Below, one piece after another: positions 52,801-63,749 of a DNA stretch of 64,000 nt. Source of the DNA: Rhodocyclaceae bacterium. GTDB taxonomy: Bacteria > Pseudomonadota > Gammaproteobacteria > Burkholderiales > Rhodocyclaceae. The notes beneath the pieces are model-generated. The model searched no databases. It was given only the letters and a program-made list of their open reading frames with translations, and had not been told where the DNA came from. Made by a program: the position numbers and the translations under genes. The number at the start of each line of letters is the position of its first letter. Position 1 is the first letter of the stretch. Where the stretch lies: contig JADJEF010000003.1 of NCBI GenBank assembly GCA_016702335.1, forward strand, positions 62,001 through 126,000, in the 5' to 3' direction.

Positions 52801-54012
52801 CGGCACAAGGTTCCTTATGGTGCCACTATGTTGGTCGATGATGGCCAAGTAACCAAAGCCGGCGCGCAACTAGCCACTTGGGATCCTCATACAAGACCAA
52901 TTGTTACCGAGTATGCCGGCTCAGTCAAATTCGAAAACGTTGAAGACGGCGTGACGGTAGCCAAACAGATTGACGACGTCACCGGCCTGTCGACCTTAGT
53001 TGTTATTGATGCACAGCGTGGGGGAAAGTCTGCATCCAAGGGTGTTCGGCCTCAAGTAAAGTTGCTCGATAGCTCAGGACGCGAAGTAAAGATCCTCGGA
53101 ACCGACCACATTGTGACAATTACTTTCCAAGTCGGCTCGATCATTACTGTAAAGGACGGACAGTCAGTTGCTGTAGGCGATATTCTTGCGCGGATTCCAC
53201 AAGAATCGTCGAAAACGCGGGACATTACAGGTGGTCTTCCTCGGGTGGCGGAACTGTTTGAGGCGCGCGCACCCAAAGACGCAGGTATGCTCGCAGAGGT
53301 GACCGGCACCGTTTCATTCGGTAAGGACACCAAAGGTAAGCAGAGGTTGGTAATTACTGAGCCCGATGGTGGCTCCCATGAATACCTTATCCCCAAAGAC
53401 AAGCATGTGATGGCTCACGATGGCCAGGTGGTTAACAAAGGCGAAGTAATTGTTGATGGCCCAATTGACTCGCACGACATACTGCGATTGAAGGGGATCG
53501 AAGAACTTGCTCGCTACATCATCGACGAAGTGCAGGACGTCTATCGCTTGCAGGGTGTGAAGATCAACGACAAGCACATTGAAGTCATTGTTCGCCAAAT
53601 GCTGCGTCGAATAGTCATCACAGACGCCGGTGATTCCACCTTCATCAAAGAGGAGCAGGTTGAGCGCGCCGAGGTGCTGGACGTTAACGACCGCTTGATT
53701 GCGGAGGGCAAGCGCCCAGCCCTTTTTGACAACGTGCTATTGGGTATCACGAAGGCTAGCCTTTCAACTGATTCGTTCATTTCTGCGGCGTCATTCCAGG
53801 AGACAACGCGAGTTCTTACTGAGGCTGCAATTATGGGTAAGAGAGACGAGTTGCGCGGCCTAAAGGAGAACGTGATCGTTGGCCGCCTTATCCCTGCGGG
53901 TACGGGGTTGGCGTATCACCGAGTGCGCCATCAAGTGGCAACCGCGCAGGCTGACCCCGAGCAACTGTTTTCACTGCCAGTGGTCGCAGAAACTGACGCC
54001 GCGGTAGGGTAG
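49813..54012 (+). CDS. rpoC: RNA polymerase beta-prime subunit
   Basis: A 1399-residue beta-prime subunit. The N-terminal zinc site is [20 protein letters not shown], the catalytic Mg loop is [12 protein letters not shown], and the second zinc site is [15 protein letters not shown]. It begins at ATG 49813 after AAAGGAG; an upstream opening lies in the spacer. It is directly followed by a strong promoter for rpsL. Confidence 0.98.
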   Translation: MKSLFADLFKQNAAVEEEFDAITIGLASPDKIRSWSYGEVKKPETINYRTFKPERDGLFCAKIFGPVKDYECLCGKYKRLKHRGVICEKCGVEVTQSKVRRERMGHIELASPTAHIWFLKSLPSRLGMVLDMTLRDIERVLYFEAYVVVDPGLTPLNRAQLLTEDDYLIKVEEYGDDFRALMGAEGVRELLRTLDLPREVETLRQELDATSSETKMKKLAKRLKVIEGFLKSGIKPEWMVLEVLPVLPPDLRPLVPLDGGRFATSDLNDLYRRVINRNNRLKRLLELKAPEIIVRNEKRMLQESVDSLLDNGRRGKAMTGANKRPLKSLADMIKGKGGRFRQNLLGKRVDYSGRSVIVVGPQLKLHQCGLPKKMALELFKPFIFERLEKMGIASTIKAAKKEVEAETAVVWDILEEVIREHPVLLNRAPTLHRLGIQAFEPVLIEGKAIQLHPLVCVAFNADFDGDQMAVHVPLSLEAQMEARTLMLASNNVLSPANGTPIIVPSQDVVLGLYYATRESVVAKGTGMIFSDLAELNRAVESRQVDLHARITVRLNENVKFGDGQWREVPQRYSTTAGRALLSEILPKGLPFKVIDKPLKKKEISRLIDESFRRCGLRDTVIFADQLMQAGFRLATRAGISICVDDMLVPTQKQALIEAAETEVKEIEKQYTSGLVTVGERYNKVVDIWGRAGDQVAKAMMEQLAHESVERADGTTTEQESFNSIYMMADSGARGSAAQIRQLAGMRGLMAKPDGSIIETPITSNFREGLNVLQYFISTHGARKGLADTALKTANSGYLTRRLVDVTQDLVVIEDDCQTLSGFAMKALVEGGEVIEPLRERILGRVFASDLLNPETQDVLYVQGSLLDEDSVDHIESLGIDEVRVRTPLTCETRYGLCAKCYGRDLGRGNLVNAGEAVGVIAAQSIGEPGTQLTMRTFHVGGAASRSAAQSAIEAKSAGSARFSPTMRYVTNSKGEKIVISRSGEIAVTDEVGRERERHKVPYGATMLVDDGQVTKAGAQLATWDPHTRPIVTEYAGSVKFENVEDGVTVAKQIDDVTGLSTLVVIDAQRGGKSASKGVRPQVKLLDSSGREVKILGTDHIVTITFQVGSIITVKDGQSVAVGDILARIPQESSKTRDITGGLPRVAELFEARAPKDAGMLAEVTGTVSFGKDTKGKQRLVITEPDGGSHEYLIPKDKHVMAHDGQVVNKGEVIVDGPIDSHDILRLKGIEELARYIIDEVQDVYRLQGVKINDKHIEVIVRQMLRRIVITDAGDSTFIKEEQVERAEVLDVNDRLIAEGKRPALFDNVLLGITKASLSTDSFISAASFQETTRVLTEAAIMGKRDELRGLKENVIVGRLIPAGTGLAYHRVRHQVATAQADPEQLFSLPVVAETDAAVG

Positions 54013-54017
54013 TGGCG

Positions 54018-54046
54018 TTGACCAAAACTTAATTCATAACTATAAT
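54018..54046 (+). promoter_or_regulatory. Sigma-70 promoter of the str operon
   Basis: TTGACC, 17 bases, TATAAT, just after the rpoC stop. Transcription would start near 54053 and cover rpsL, rpsG, fusA and tuf. Confidence 0.85.
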
Positions 54047-54106
54047 CGCGCGCCTTTGCATGTAGTCCGTTTCTCGGGCGTTTGAGCGCAATAAACTAGG
54101 AAATTT

Positions 54107-54484
54107 ATGCCAACCATTAATCAACTTATCCGCAAGCCGCGTCAAGCCCCGGTAACAAAGAGCAAGGTGCCTGCGCTGGGTAGTTGCCCCGCTAAGCGCG
54201 GTGTGTGCACTCGGGTCTACACCACGACACCAAAGAAGCCGAACTCGGCTCTTCGTAAGGTTGCGAAGGTTCGCCTTACCAATGGTTTCGAGGTGATCTC
54301 ATACATTGGTGGGGAAGGGCATAACCTTCAAGAGCACTCGGTGGTGCTTATTCGCGGTGGGCGAGTAAAGGATTTGCCAGGTGTTCGCTACCACATTGTT
54401 CGCGGCAGTCTTGATACGCAAGGCGTGAAGGACCGCAAGCAGTCGCGCTCGAAATACGGCGCGAAGCGTCCGAAGGCCGCTTAA
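54107..54484 (+). CDS. rpsL: 30S ribosomal protein S12
   Basis: A 125-residue S12 with the decoding-site motifs [14 protein letters not shown] and [13 protein letters not shown]. The Lys residues that give streptomycin resistance when mutated are of sensitive type. First gene of the str operon. Confidence 0.98.
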   Translation: MPTINQLIRKPRQAPVTKSKVPALGSCPAKRGVCTRVYTTTPKKPNSALRKVAKVRLTNGFEVISYIGGEGHNLQEHSVVLIRGGRVKDLPGVRYHIVRGSLDTQGVKDRKQSRSKYGAKRPKAA

Positions 54485-54502
54485 ATAGTTTAGGAGAAAA
54501 AT

Positions 54503-54973
54503 ATGCCCCGTCGTCGCGAAGTACCGAAAAGAGAAATCCTTCCTGATCCCAAGTTTAATAGTCAGGACCTATCGAAGTTTGTGAATGTTCTGATGACTAG
54601 CGGTAAAAAGTCTGTGGCAGAACGCATTATTTATGGTGCCTTTGATCAAATCAGGACGAAGTCTGGAAAAGACCCTCTCGAAGTCTTCGCGCTAGCCGTA
54701 AATAATGTTAAGCCGGTGGTTGAGGTGAAAAGTCGTCGCGTCGGAGGAGCTAACTATCAAGTCCCTGTCGAGGTTCGGCCCTCCCGGCGGATGGCTTTAT
54801 CTATGCGCTGGCTTCGAGAGGCCGCTCGCAAGCGTTCGGAGAAATCAATGGGACAGCGCTTGGCCGCCGAGCTCATTGAGGCCGCTGAGGGCCGTGGCGC
54901 TGCAATGAAAAAGCGTGAAGAAGTGCATCGTATGGCTGAGGCGAACAAGGCCTTCTCGCACTTCCGTTTCTAA
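54503..54973 (+). CDS. rpsG: 30S ribosomal protein S7
   Basis: A 156-residue S7 with the [19 protein letters not shown] motif. It binds the 3' domain of 16S rRNA and, in E. coli, controls the str operon. Follows rpsL by 18 bases. Confidence 0.98.
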   Translation: MPRRREVPKREILPDPKFNSQDLSKFVNVLMTSGKKSVAERIIYGAFDQIRTKSGKDPLEVFALAVNNVKPVVEVKSRRVGGANYQVPVEVRPSRRMALSMRWLREAARKRSEKSMGQRLAAELIEAAEGRGAAMKKREEVHRMAEANKAFSHFRF

Positions 54974-55013
54974 GGTTGGGTGCCCAGAGTTGTAGGGCAC
55001 GGTAATGAATCTT

Positions 55014-55042
55014 GGCCAGCAACCGCGCTGCGGTTGCTGGCC
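55014..55042 (+). other. Hairpin between rpsG and fusA
   Basis: A perfect 13-bp stem, GGCCAGCAACCGC / GCGGTTGCTGGCC, with a 3-base loop in the 92-base rpsG-fusA gap. It lacks a U tract. It may be a partial terminator, a processing site, or a regulatory target. Confidence 0.6.
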
Positions 55043-55065
55043 TTCTGAATTAAAGGGGTGGCTAA

Positions 55066-57159
55066 ATGGCCCGAAAAACTCAAATTGAGCGCTACAGGAA
55101 TATCGGCATTTCTGCCCATATTGATGCTGGAAAAACGACCACCACCGAGAGAATTCTGTTCTACACGGGCGTGAATCACAAGATCGGCGAAGTTCATGAC
55201 GGTGCGGCGACGATGGATTGGATGGAGCAGGAGCAAGAGCGGGGTATTACAATTACCTCTGCTGCTACCACATGCTTTTGGTCTGGGATGGCAAAAAACT
55301 TCCCAGAGCACCGGATTAACATCATTGATACCCCTGGGCACGTTGACTTCACCATTGAAGTGGAGCGCTCAATGCGGGTTCTCGATGGTGCGTGTATGGT
55401 GTACTGCGCGGTGGGCGGGGTTCAGCCTCAGTCGGAAACGGTTTGGCGTCAGGCAACAAAGTACAAGGTGCCGAGACTTGCATTTGTAAATAAGATGGAT
55501 CGTCAGGGTGCTGACTTTTTCAAAGTTCACGATCAAATGCGCACCCGCCTCAAAGCAAATCCCATCCCCCTTCAAATTCCTATTGGTGCGGAAGAGCGCT
55601 ACGAGGGTTTGGTCGATCTAGTGAAGATGAAAGCGGTAATTTGGGATGATGAGAGTCAGGGAATTAAGTTTGCATACGGCGAGATTCCTGATGATCTGAA
55701 GGCTGCTGCAGACGAGTGGAGAAGCAAGATGGTAGAGGCAGCTGCAGAGGCCTCGGAAGAGTTGATGAACAAGTATCTTGAAGAGGGGGATCTCTCTGAG
55801 GCAGATATCAAGTTTGGTATCCGTACCAGAACCATCAATGCTGAAATAGTTCCAATGCTTTGCGGGTCTGCTTTTAAGAATAAGGGTGTTCAGGCAATGC
55901 TTGATGCAGTTGTTGAATATCTGCCTGCACCGACGGACATCCCTCCGGTTACTGGGATACTGGAGGACGAGTCAAAAGGTGAGCGCAAGGCGGCAGACGC
56001 AGAGCCGTTCGCGGCGCTCGCTTTTAAAATCATGACGGATCCTTATGTTGGTCAGCTTACCTTTTTTCGCGTGTACTCCGGAATGGTTAAGACGGGTGAC
56101 ACTATCTACAACCCGATTAAAGGCCGCAAAGAACGAATTGGGCGCATTCTTCAGATGCATGCCAATCAGCGCGAGGAAATTAAGGAAGTGTTTGCGGGCG
56201 ATATAGCAGCGGCCGTTGGTTTAAAAGAAGCGACGACAGGCGAAACGCTATGTGATCCAGACAAGGTGATCACGCTCGAGAGGATGATTTTCCCGGAGCC
56301 CGTCATCCATGTGGCGGTTGAGCCTAAGACCAAGGTGGACCAGGAAAAGATGGGTTTAGCCCTGAATCGTTTGGCAATGGAGGACCCGTCGTTCCGCGTC
56401 CGTACGGATGAGGAGTCGGGGCAGACGATTATCTCCGGGATGGGGGAACTTCATCTAGAGATTCTCGTTGATCGAATGAAGCGCGAGTTTAGTGTCGAAG
56501 CGAATGTGGGGGCACCGCAGGTTGCTTATCGCGAAGCGGTGCGCAAACTAGTAGAGCAGGAAGGTAAATTCGTTAAGCAATCAGGTGGTCGCGGACAGTA
56601 CGGCCATGTTTGGATTAAGTTGGAGCCTAACGAAGCCGGGAAAGGGTTTGAGTTTGTTGATGCCGTTAAGGGTGGTGCCGTTCCGAGGGAGTTTATACCC
56701 GCCGTAGAGAAAGGTCTTCGGGAGACGTTGCCCAACGGCGTTCTCGCTGGATTTCCTGTGGTCGATGTGAAGGTTACATTGTTTGATGGTTCGTCCCACG
56801 ACGTGGACTCGAATGAGAACGCCTTCAAAATGGCGGCGTCGATGGCATTTAAGGATGCGATGCGCAAGGCTAGTCCTGTACTGCTTGAGCCCATGATGTC
56901 AGTCGAGGTGGAAACCCCTGAGGACTACATGGGGAACGTAATGGGCGACCTGTCGTCGCGACGGGGAATTGTCAATGGCATGGAAGATCAGGTGGGTGGG
57001 ATCAAGCTGATAAAGGCAGAAGTGCCGCTTGCTGAAATGTTCGGCTACTCGACGCAATTGCGCTCACTTTCGCAGGGGCGTGCAACATACTCAATGGAAT
57101 TTAAGCACTATGCGGAGGCTCCGAAGAATGTTGCCGATGCGGTCATCAACAAGAAGTGA
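55066..57159 (+). CDS. fusA: Elongation factor G
   Basis: A 697-residue translocase GTPase with G1 [10 protein letters not shown]3 DTPGHVDF and G4 NKMD. It is of normal length and has all five domains, including the [13 protein letters not shown] region of domain IV. It lies after the rpsG hairpin and 22 bases ahead of tufA. Confidence 0.98.
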   Translation: MARKTQIERYRNIGISAHIDAGKTTTTERILFYTGVNHKIGEVHDGAATMDWMEQEQERGITITSAATTCFWSGMAKNFPEHRINIIDTPGHVDFTIEVERSMRVLDGACMVYCAVGGVQPQSETVWRQATKYKVPRLAFVNKMDRQGADFFKVHDQMRTRLKANPIPLQIPIGAEERYEGLVDLVKMKAVIWDDESQGIKFAYGEIPDDLKAAADEWRSKMVEAAAEASEELMNKYLEEGDLSEADIKFGIRTRTINAEIVPMLCGSAFKNKGVQAMLDAVVEYLPAPTDIPPVTGILEDESKGERKAADAEPFAALAFKIMTDPYVGQLTFFRVYSGMVKTGDTIYNPIKGRKERIGRILQMHANQREEIKEVFAGDIAAAVGLKEATTGETLCDPDKVITLERMIFPEPVIHVAVEPKTKVDQEKMGLALNRLAMEDPSFRVRTDEESGQTIISGMGELHLEILVDRMKREFSVEANVGAPQVAYREAVRKLVEQEGKFVKQSGGRGQYGHVWIKLEPNEAGKGFEFVDAVKGGAVPREFIPAVEKGLRETLPNGVLAGFPVVDVKVTLFDGSSHDVDSNENAFKMAASMAFKDAMRKASPVLLEPMMSVEVETPEDYMGNVMGDLSSRRGIVNGMEDQVGGIKLIKAEVPLAEMFGYSTQLRSLSQGRATYSMEFKHYAEAPKNVADAVINKK

Positions 57160-57181
57160 CTTTCTAAACTAGGTAATTGAC

Positions 57182-58372
57182 ATGGCAAAAGGCAAGTTTG
57201 AGCGGACGAAGCCGCACGTTAACGTGGGAACGATTGGGCACGTTGACCATGGCAAGACGACATTGACGGCGGCGATCACGACGATATTGGCGTCGAAGTT
57301 TGGTGGTGAGGCGAAAGCCTATGATCAGATTGATGCGGCACCGGAAGAGAAGGCGCGTGGTATCACGATCAACACAGCGCATGTGGAGTACGAGACCAAG
57401 AATCGTCACTACGCGCACGTGGATTGCCCCGGGCACGCCGACTACGTCAAGAACATGATTACCGGCGCGGCCCAGATGGACGGTGCCATTCTGGTCTGTT
57501 CGGCGGCGGATGGTCCCATGCCGCAGACTCGCGAGCACATCCTGCTGGCACGGCAGGTGGGTGTTCCCTACGTCATCGTATTCATGAACAAGTGTGACAT
57601 GGTGGATGACGCCGAACTGCTTGAGTTGGTCGAAATGGAGCTGCGCGAGCTCCTCAGCAAGTACGACTTCCCGGGCGACGACACCCCGATCGTACATGGC
57701 TCTGCACTCAAGGCATTGCAAGGGGACAAAGGTCCGTTGGGTGAAGAAGCCATCATGAAGCTGGCGGATGCGCTGGATAGCTATATCCCCACACCCGAGC
57801 GTGCGATTGACAAGCCCTTCCTGATGCCGATCGAAGACGTCTTCTCCATCTCCGGTCGTGGTACCGTCGTCACGGGTCGAGTGGAGCGCGGTATTGTCAA
57901 GGTTGGCGAGGAAATCGAAATCATCGGCATCGTCCCGACCACCAAGACCACCTGTACCGGCGTTGAAATGTTCCGCAAACTACTCGACCAAGGTCAGGCA
58001 GGGGACAACGTTGGCGTCCTGCTGCGCGGCACCAAGCGCGAAGACGTCCAGCGCGGACAAGTGCTGGCCAAGCCCGGTTCGATCACTCCGCACACCCACT
58101 TCACCTCCGAGGTGTACATCCTCTCGAAGGATGAGGGTGGTCGTCACACCCCGTTCTTCAACGGCTATCGTCCACAGTTCTACTTCCGGACCACCGACGT
58201 GACGGGCAGCATCGAGTTGCCGGCTGGCACCGAAATGGTCATGCCGGGTGACAACATCGCCATGACGGTGAAGTTGATCGCCCCGATCGCCATGGAAGAA
58301 GGTCTGCGCTTCGCCATCCGTGAAGGCGGTCGTACCGTCGGTGCCGGTGTCGTCGCTAAGGTTATCGAGTAA
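57182..58372 (+). CDS. tufA: Elongation factor Tu (second copy)
   Basis: A 396-residue EF-Tu identical in protein to the copy at 40951-42141. I counted about seven silent differences between the two genes, for example GAACTG versus GAGTTG near 57625. It follows fusA as the end of the str operon. The near identity ends within a few bases after the stop, where a new promoter follows. Confidence 0.97.
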   Translation: MAKGKFERTKPHVNVGTIGHVDHGKTTLTAAITTILASKFGGEAKAYDQIDAAPEEKARGITINTAHVEYETKNRHYAHVDCPGHADYVKNMITGAAQMDGAILVCSAADGPMPQTREHILLARQVGVPYVIVFMNKCDMVDDAELLELVEMELRELLSKYDFPGDDTPIVHGSALKALQGDKGPLGEEAIMKLADALDSYIPTPERAIDKPFLMPIEDVFSISGRGTVVTGRVERGIVKVGEEIEIIGIVPTTKTTCTGVEMFRKLLDQGQAGDNVGVLLRGTKREDVQRGQVLAKPGSITPHTHFTSEVYILSKDEGGRHTPFFNGYRPQFYFRTTDVTGSIELPAGTEMVMPGDNIAMTVKLIAPIAMEEGLRFAIREGGRTVGAGVVAKVIE

Positions 58373-58400
58373 TTGTTAAATCCATAAGGTGCGCTATAAT
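58373..58400 (+). promoter_or_regulatory. Sigma-70 promoter of the S10 operon
   Basis: TTGTTA, 16 bases, TATAAT, directly after tufA. Transcription would start near 58407, giving only about 35 bases of leader before rpsJ, shorter than the E. coli S10 leader that L4 controls. Confidence 0.7.
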
Positions 58401-58441
58401 CACGCGCTTTTCCCACACGGGTCGCTCTTTAAGGAAAGAAA

Positions 58442-58753
58442 ATGCAGAACCAAAAAATCCGTATTCGACTGAAAGCGTTCGACTATCGCCTCATCGATCA
58501 GTCCGCGCTCGAAATCGTCGAAACCGCCAAGCGCACCGGCGCAGTAGTACGTGGTCCGGTGCCATTGCCGACTCGTATCGAAAGATACGACGTTCTGCGC
58601 TCTCCTCACGTCAACAAAACATCGCGTGATCAGTTCGAAATTCGAACCCATCAGAGGTTGATGGATATTGTCGATCCGACTGAAAAAACGGTGGATGCGC
58701 TAATGAAGTTGGATCTTCCAGCCGGTGTTGATGTTGAGATCAAGTTGCAATAA
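58442..58753 (+). CDS. rpsJ: 30S ribosomal protein S10
   Basis: A 103-residue S10 (NusE) beginning [19 protein letters not shown], with [19 protein letters not shown]. Also a partner of NusB in antitermination. First gene of the S10 operon. Confidence 0.98.
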   Translation: MQNQKIRIRLKAFDYRLIDQSALEIVETAKRTGAVVRGPVPLPTRIERYDVLRSPHVNKTSRDQFEIRTHQRLMDIVDPTEKTVDALMKLDLPAGVDVEIKLQ

Positions 58754-58841
58754 GTCTTGCGCAGGTTTGTGTGGGTGTTTTAGCAGCATGTTTTTGAAGT
58801 TCGAGCTTGGCCAATCGTAGCCAGGAGTAAAGGAGAACAAA

Positions 58842-59486
58842 ATGCAATTAGGCCTCTTGGGTCGCAAAGTTGGAATGACCAGAGTATTTGCTGACGATGG
58901 GTCGGCAATACCGGTAACAGTTCTAGATGTTTCAAACAATCGCGTTACGCAGTTGAAGACCGTCGAGACTGATGGCTATAACGCGGTGCAGGTGGCCTTT
59001 GGCTCCCGTCGCGTTACACGTGTCGGTCGCTCTGCGGCTGGGCACTACTCGAAGGCTGGGGTAGAAGCGGGGTCTGTCCTCAGGGAATTTCCGGTATCCC
59101 AGGAAATACTCGCAGGCCTGAAACTTGGGGATGTTATTGGTGTATCCCAATTTGTCCCTGGTCAAACTGTGGATGTCGCGGCAACGTCAATCGGAAAGGG
59201 CTTTGCCGGTGCCATTAAGCGCCACAATTTCTCTTCTCAGCGCGCCTCCCATGGTAACTCGGTATCGCACAATGCGCCGGGTTCCATTGGTATGGCGCAA
59301 GACCCTGGTCGTGTTTTTCCAGGGAAGCGAATGGCCGGTCATCTTGGTGCTGTTACTACAACGGTACAAAACCTAGAGGTGGTGCGCATCGATGAGAGTA
59401 GGCAACTGTTGCTAATAAAAGGCGCTGTACCTGGCGCTCGAGGTGGGGATGTGGTTGTATGTCCCGCCGTGAAAGTGAAGGGTTGA
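58842..59486 (+). CDS. rplC: 50S ribosomal protein L3
   Basis: A 214-residue L3 with [17 protein letters not shown] and the central [21 protein letters not shown] loop that reaches the peptidyl transferase centre. It is preceded by AAAGGAG and an 88-base spacer with no other feature. Confidence 0.97.
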   Translation: MQLGLLGRKVGMTRVFADDGSAIPVTVLDVSNNRVTQLKTVETDGYNAVQVAFGSRRVTRVGRSAAGHYSKAGVEAGSVLREFPVSQEILAGLKLGDVIGVSQFVPGQTVDVAATSIGKGFAGAIKRHNFSSQRASHGNSVSHNAPGSIGMAQDPGRVFPGKRMAGHLGAVTTTVQNLEVVRIDESRQLLLIKGAVPGARGGDVVVCPAVKVKG

Positions 59487-59494
59487 GCGATATC

Positions 59495-60112
59495 ATGGAA
59501 CTCAAGTTAGTTAATGAGCAAGGCGCGCAAACGTCGGTCACGGTCTCCGATACTCTATTTGGCCGGGAGTATAACGAGGCGCTGGTGCATCAACTTGTTG
59601 TCGCATATCAGGCAAACGCTCGTTCGGGGAACCGCAAGCAGAAAGACCGCGAAGAGGTGCATCACAGTACCAAGAAGCCCTTTAAGCAAAAGGGTACAGG
59701 TCGTGCGCGTGCTGGTATGACATCCTCACCGCTTTGGAGAGGGGGTGGTCGCATATTCCCGAACAGCCCTGATGAGAACTTCAGCCAAAAGGTGAATCGG
59801 AAGATGCATCGGGCTGGAATGGCGGTCATCTTGTCGCAGTTGGCGCGTGAAGGTCGCTTGGTTGTTGTTGATGGTTTCACTGTAGAAGCCCCGAAAACCC
59901 GATTGGTCGCAGACAAAATGCGGGCGCTTGGGTTGACGTCGGCGCTCGTTATCACCGACAAGGTTGACGAGAACCTGGGTTTGGCGTATCGCAATATCCC
60001 GAATTTCGCTGTTATCGAACCGCATCAGGCAGACCCGGTTTCTTTGCTACACTTTTCGAATGTAGTGATGACTAAGGCGGCTGTGAGCAAGATGGAGGAG
60101 AGTCTGGCATGA
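59495..60112 (+). CDS. rplD: 50S ribosomal protein L4
   Basis: A 205-residue L4 with the extended loop [22 protein letters not shown]. It lines the exit tunnel and in E. coli represses the S10 operon. ATG 59495 is used; a longer opening overlaps rplC. It overlaps rplW by 4 bases. Confidence 0.96.
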   Translation: MELKLVNEQGAQTSVTVSDTLFGREYNEALVHQLVVAYQANARSGNRKQKDREEVHHSTKKPFKQKGTGRARAGMTSSPLWRGGGRIFPNSPDENFSQKVNRKMHRAGMAVILSQLAREGRLVVVDGFTVEAPKTRLVADKMRALGLTSALVITDKVDENLGLAYRNIPNFAVIEPHQADPVSLLHFSNVVMTKAAVSKMEESLA

Positions 60113-60423
60113 CTACCCAATTTAATCAGGAGCGCCTTCTGCAAGTGCTGGTAGCGCCGCAGATCTCCGAAAAGGCTACGTACATCGCGGACAAGTCAAA
60201 TCAAGTCCTTTTTATCGTTACGCCGACCGCAACGAAGCCTGAAATTAAAGCAGCGGTTGAGTTGCTTTTTAAAGTCAAGGTTGCATCGGTGCAAACAGCT
60301 GTTACAAAAGGAAAGTCCAAGCGTGCTGGGCGTGGTATTGGGCGCCGCAGTGACGTCAAGAAGGCTTTCGTTTGTCTTGAAAAGGGTCAGGAAATCAGTT
60401 TTACCGAAGGAGGGGCGGCATAA
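60109..60423 (+). CDS. rplW: 50S ribosomal protein L23
   Basis: A 104-residue L23 with [17 protein letters not shown]. It sits at the tunnel exit and binds trigger factor and SRP. It overlaps rplD by 4 bases and rplB by one. Confidence 0.96.
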   Translation: MTTQFNQERLLQVLVAPQISEKATYIADKSNQVLFIVTPTATKPEIKAAVELLFKVKVASVQTAVTKGKSKRAGRGIGRRSDVKKAFVCLEKGQEISFTEGGAA

Positions 60424-61250
60424 TGGCGCTAGTTAAAGTCAAGCCGACGTCACCAGGTCGGCGCGCGGTTGTAAAAGTCGTAAACCCCGACTTGCACAAG
60501 GGCACATCGTTTCCTGCGCTCACCGAGAAGAAGAACAGAATCGCTGGTCGTAACGCTCACGGCCACATAACTACCCGCCACCAAGGTGGTGGACACAAGC
60601 AGAACTATCGCATTGTCGACTTTCGTCGCGATAAGGATGGCATTGCAGCCCGTGTAGAGCGAATCGAATACGACCCGAACCGGACTGCCAATATCGCACT
60701 GTTGCTGTATGCCGACGGCGAGCGTCGTTACATTATCGCGCCTCGGGGGGTGGTGGTTGGTCAGGAAGTCATGAGCGGCGTAAACGCCGCTATCAAGTCC
60801 GGAAACTCAAAACAGTTGCGCAACATACCCGTCGGTACAACGATCCACTGTATCGAAATGGTTCCTGGTAAAGGGGCGCAGCTCGCCCGCTCGGCCGGTG
60901 CTTCTGTACAGTTGCTTGCTCGAGAAGGGACTTACGCTCAAGTGCGTTTGCGTTCTGGCGAGATCCGGCGAATCCATGTCGATTGTCGAGCTACGATTGG
61001 CGAGGTGGGCAATGAAGAGCACAACCTACGCAAGATCGGCAAGGCTGGAGCGCAGCGCTGGCGTGGCATCCGGCCGACGGTTCGCGGAACCGCAATGAAC
61101 CCGGTCGACCACCCACATGGGGGCGGTGAAGGTAAGACTGGAGAGGGCCGGGTCCCGGTAAGTCCTTGGGGCACGCCTACAAAGGGCTACCGAACCAGGA
61201 ATAACAAACGTACAGATGCGATGATTGTTCAGCGTCGTCATAAGCGCTAA
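60423..61250 (+). CDS. rplB: 50S ribosomal protein L2
   Basis: A 275-residue L2 with the C-terminal [18 protein letters not shown], which includes the essential His near the peptidyl transferase centre. Confidence 0.98.
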   Translation: MALVKVKPTSPGRRAVVKVVNPDLHKGTSFPALTEKKNRIAGRNAHGHITTRHQGGGHKQNYRIVDFRRDKDGIAARVERIEYDPNRTANIALLLYADGERRYIIAPRGVVVGQEVMSGVNAAIKSGNSKQLRNIPVGTTIHCIEMVPGKGAQLARSAGASVQLLAREGTYAQVRLRSGEIRRIHVDCRATIGEVGNEEHNLRKIGKAGAQRWRGIRPTVRGTAMNPVDHPHGGGEGKTGEGRVPVSPWGTPTKGYRTRNNKRTDAMIVQRRHKR

Positions 61251-61259
61251 AGGAAAGAT

Positions 61260-61541
61260 ATGTCACGATCAGTAAAAAAAGGACCGTTCGTCGATGCTCA
61301 CCTTATAAAAAAGGTCGACACTGCACGTGCGTCGAACGACAAGCGGCCAATCAAGACGTGGTCACGTCGATCGACTGTGCTTCCTGAGTTCATTGGTTTG
61401 ACGATCGCTGTACACAACGGTAAGCAGCACATACCAGTGTATGTGTCCGACAATATGGTTGGCCATAAATTCGGTGAGTTTGCTTTAACACGCACATTCA
61501 AGGGCCATACCGGCGGCAAAAAAGCTGCCGCTAAGAGGTAA
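61260..61541 (+). CDS. rpsS: 30S ribosomal protein S19
   Basis: A 93-residue S19 beginning [15 protein letters not shown], with [16 protein letters not shown]. It binds S13 at the head of the 30S subunit. Confidence 0.98.
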   Translation: MSRSVKKGPFVDAHLIKKVDTARASNDKRPIKTWSRRSTVLPEFIGLTIAVHNGKQHIPVYVSDNMVGHKFGEFALTRTFKGHTGGKKAAAKR

Positions 61542-61545
61542 TCTT

Positions 61546-61875
61546 ATGGAAACTAATGCAAGCCTGCGCGGTGTACGCCTATCTGCGCAAAAGGGGCGAC
61601 TGGTCGCTGATCTTGTTCGTGGGAAGCCGGTCGAACAAGCGTTGAATGTCTTGTCATTTTCGCCGAAAAAGGGCGCTCAAATCGTGAGGAAGGTAGTTGA
61701 GTCCGCTATCGCCAACGCCGAGCACAACGATGGTGCAGACATTGATACCCTAAAGGTCACCCGGATTCACGTTGAGCAGGGTACGGTTCTTAAAAGGTTT
61801 ACCGCTCGCGCAAAGGGCCGTGGAAATCGAATAAGCAAACCTACTTGCCACATCTACGTTACTGTTGGGAACTGA
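61546..61875 (+). CDS. rplV: 50S ribosomal protein L22
   Basis: A 109-residue L22 with [20 protein letters not shown] and the tunnel hairpin near the C-terminus ([16 protein letters not shown]). It lies 4 bases after rpsS. Confidence 0.97.
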   Translation: METNASLRGVRLSAQKGRLVADLVRGKPVEQALNVLSFSPKKGAQIVRKVVESAIANAEHNDGADIDTLKVTRIHVEQGTVLKRFTARAKGRGNRISKPTCHIYVTVGN

Positions 61876-61881
61876 ACGACC

Positions 61882-62736
61882 ATGGGACAGAAAATTCATC
61901 CGACAGGCTTTCGTCTAGCTGTTACAAAGAACTGGGCATCACGTTGGTTCGCTGGGAACAGTGGTTTTGCGAAAATGTTGAAGGAAGACATTGACGTACG
62001 TGCATATCTCAAAAAGCGCCTCGCTCACGCATCTGTGGGGCGCGTCGTTATCGAGCGACCAGCGAAAAATGCACGAGTCACTGTCTATAGCGCCAGGCCA
62101 GGTATAGTAATTGGAAAAAAAGGTGAGGATATTGAGCACCTGAAAGCTGAGCTGCAAAAGAAAATGGGCGTCCCTGTGCATGTCAATATCGAGGAAATCC
62201 GTAAGCCGGAGATCGATGCTCAGTTGATCGCTGATTCAATTGCACAGCAGCTGGAGAAGCGCATCATGTTTCGCCGAGCAATGAAGCGAGCAATGCAAAA
62301 TGCTATGCGCCTCGGTGCTCAAGGTATCAAAATTATGAGTTCGGGGCGATTGAATGGTGCTGAGATTGCTCGCCGAGAGTGGTATCGAGAGGGTCGAGTG
62401 CCGTTGCACACTTTGCGCGCCGACATTGACTATGGAACATCTGAGGCCAAGACGACCTATGGAATAATAGGAATCAAGGTCTGGGTGTTTAAGGGCGAGG
62501 TTCTTTCCCGAGACGGAGCTGCTCCCCTGGCTCTTGATGCGCCCACTGCGGAAGAGCAAAGAAAGCCTAGGCGCACAGGCAAGCCCGGCGAGAATGCAGG
62601 TGACTTAAATCCTGCCAGAAAGGCTTCAACAAAAGTTGATCCAGCAGCCACGACTGAAAAGCCCACAGTAAAACGAGTTCGTAAGGCTGCCCCCAAGGCC
62701 GGGGGTGAGGCTGCTGACGGATCCGGCAAGGAGTAA
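61882..62736 (+). CDS. rpsC: 30S ribosomal protein S3
   Basis: A 284-residue S3 with the KH domain ([13 protein letters not shown]) and the C-terminal S3 domain ending near [14 protein letters not shown] residues (about 210-220). The last 65 residues form a Lys/Ala/Pro-rich tail ([18 protein letters not shown] and [11 protein letters not shown]) that is longer than E. coli S3 (233 residues). It is probably unstructured and binds RNA or the ribosome surface. Confidence 0.96.
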   Translation: MGQKIHPTGFRLAVTKNWASRWFAGNSGFAKMLKEDIDVRAYLKKRLAHASVGRVVIERPAKNARVTVYSARPGIVIGKKGEDIEHLKAELQKKMGVPVHVNIEEIRKPEIDAQLIADSIAQQLEKRIMFRRAMKRAMQNAMRLGAQGIKIMSSGRLNGAEIARREWYREGRVPLHTLRADIDYGTSEAKTTYGIIGIKVWVFKGEVLSRDGAAPLALDAPTAEEQRKPRRTGKPGENAGDLNPARKASTKVDPAATTEKPTVKRVRKAAPKAGGEAADGSGKE

Positions 62737-62739
62737 ATA

Positions 62740-63153
62740 ATGCTACAGCCAACACGCAGAAAATATCGCAAAGAACAGAAGGGCCGAAACACAGGTTTGG
62801 CTACACGCGGGGCGAAAGTTAGCTTCGGCGAATATGGGCTCAAGGCTATAGGTCGAGGCCGTTTGACTGCTCGCCAAATCGAAGCAGCTCGACGCGCTAT
62901 GACGCGCCACATCAAGCGTGGCGGCCGAATTTGGATTCGTATTTTTCCGGATAAGCCAATTTCGAAAAAGCCCGCCGAAGTACGGATGGGTAACGGGAAG
63001 GGGTCTCCAGAGTACTGGGTCGCCGAAATTCAACCTGGCAAAGTCCTCTATGAAATGGATGGCGTTGATGAGGCCCTCGCTCGCGAAGCGTTTCGGTTAG
63101 CCGCGGCGAAGCTGCCTCTCGAAACGACTTTTGTTGTTCGTCAACTGGGATAA
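62740..63153 (+). CDS. rplP: 50S ribosomal protein L16
   Basis: A 137-residue L16 with [19 protein letters not shown] and [20 protein letters not shown]. It helps to position the acceptor end of A-site tRNA. It follows rpsC by 3 bases. Confidence 0.98.
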   Translation: MLQPTRRKYRKEQKGRNTGLATRGAKVSFGEYGLKAIGRGRLTARQIEAARRAMTRHIKRGGRIWIRIFPDKPISKKPAEVRMGNGKGSPEYWVAEIQPGKVLYEMDGVDEALAREAFRLAAAKLPLETTFVVRQLG

Positions 63154-63158
63154 GTGAA

Positions 63159-63353
63159 ATGGCTACCAAAGAACTGCGGGCGAAAAGCCAAGAGGAACTT
63201 ACTAAAGAATTGCTGGACTTGCGAAAAGCGCAATTCAGTCTTCGTATGCAGAGCGCAACTCAGCAACTAACGAATACCAGCCAGTTGGGCAAGGTTCGAA
63301 AGGAGATAGCGCGCGTGAAGACAATTCAATCAGAAAAAGGTCGTGCAAAATGA
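63159..63353 (+). CDS. rpmC: 50S ribosomal protein L29
   Basis: A 64-residue L29 of two antiparallel helices: [17 protein letters not shown] and [15 protein letters not shown]. It overlaps rpsQ by 4 bases. Confidence 0.97.
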   Translation: MATKELRAKSQEELTKELLDLRKAQFSLRMQSATQQLTNTSQLGKVRKEIARVKTIQSEKGRAK

Positions 63354-63610
63354 GTGATGCTAAAGTAGCGACGCGTCGAACACTGAGGGGTCGTGTCGTG
63401 TCCGACAAGATGACCAAAACTGTGACCGTGCTTGTAGAACGGAAAGTCAAGCACCCGGTCATTGGTAAGATTCTGACGCGCTCAAAAAAATATCACGCGG
63501 ACGTTGCGGAAGCGCAAGCCAAGGAAGGTGATTTGGTCGTTATTGAGGAGTGCGCACCGATATCAAAGACGAAGTCATGGCGCGTTACTGAAGTTCTAGT
63601 GGTTGCTTGA
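63350..63610 (+). CDS. rpsQ: 30S ribosomal protein S17
   Basis: An 86-residue S17 with [20 protein letters not shown]. It is the last gene of the S10 operon and is followed by a promoter. Confidence 0.97.
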   Translation: MSDAKVATRRTLRGRVVSDKMTKTVTVLVERKVKHPVIGKILTRSKKYHADVAEAQAKEGDLVVIEECAPISKTKSWRVTEVLVVA

Positions 63611-63617
63611 TAAATTG

Positions 63618-63646
63618 TTGACGTTGGAGATTTGGGTGTGTAACAT
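63618..63646 (+). promoter_or_regulatory. Sigma-70 promoter of the spc operon
   Basis: TTGACG, 17 bases, TAACAT, 8 bases after rpsQ. Transcription would start near 63653 and begin the spc operon at rplN, as in E. coli. Confidence 0.75.
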
Positions 63647-63749
63647 CGCGCCCTCTTAAGCCGCCACTCAATCCATTGAGCGGTGTTCGCCCTCCCTTCG
63701 TGAGGGTCCAAGACTGCCCGCATCAGCGGGAAAAGTTGGAGATATTTCG
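63647..63749 (+). promoter_or_regulatory. Leader of the spc operon with three tandem hairpins
   Basis: About 97 transcribed bases before rplN contain three consecutive stems: 63661-63683 (CTCAAT/ATTGAG with outer CCG/CGG), 63690-63706 (CCCTC/GAGGG) and 63717-63730 (CCCGC/GCGGG with an ATCA loop). The last ends 19 bases before the ATG, close to the ribosome-binding site. Confidence 0.55.
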
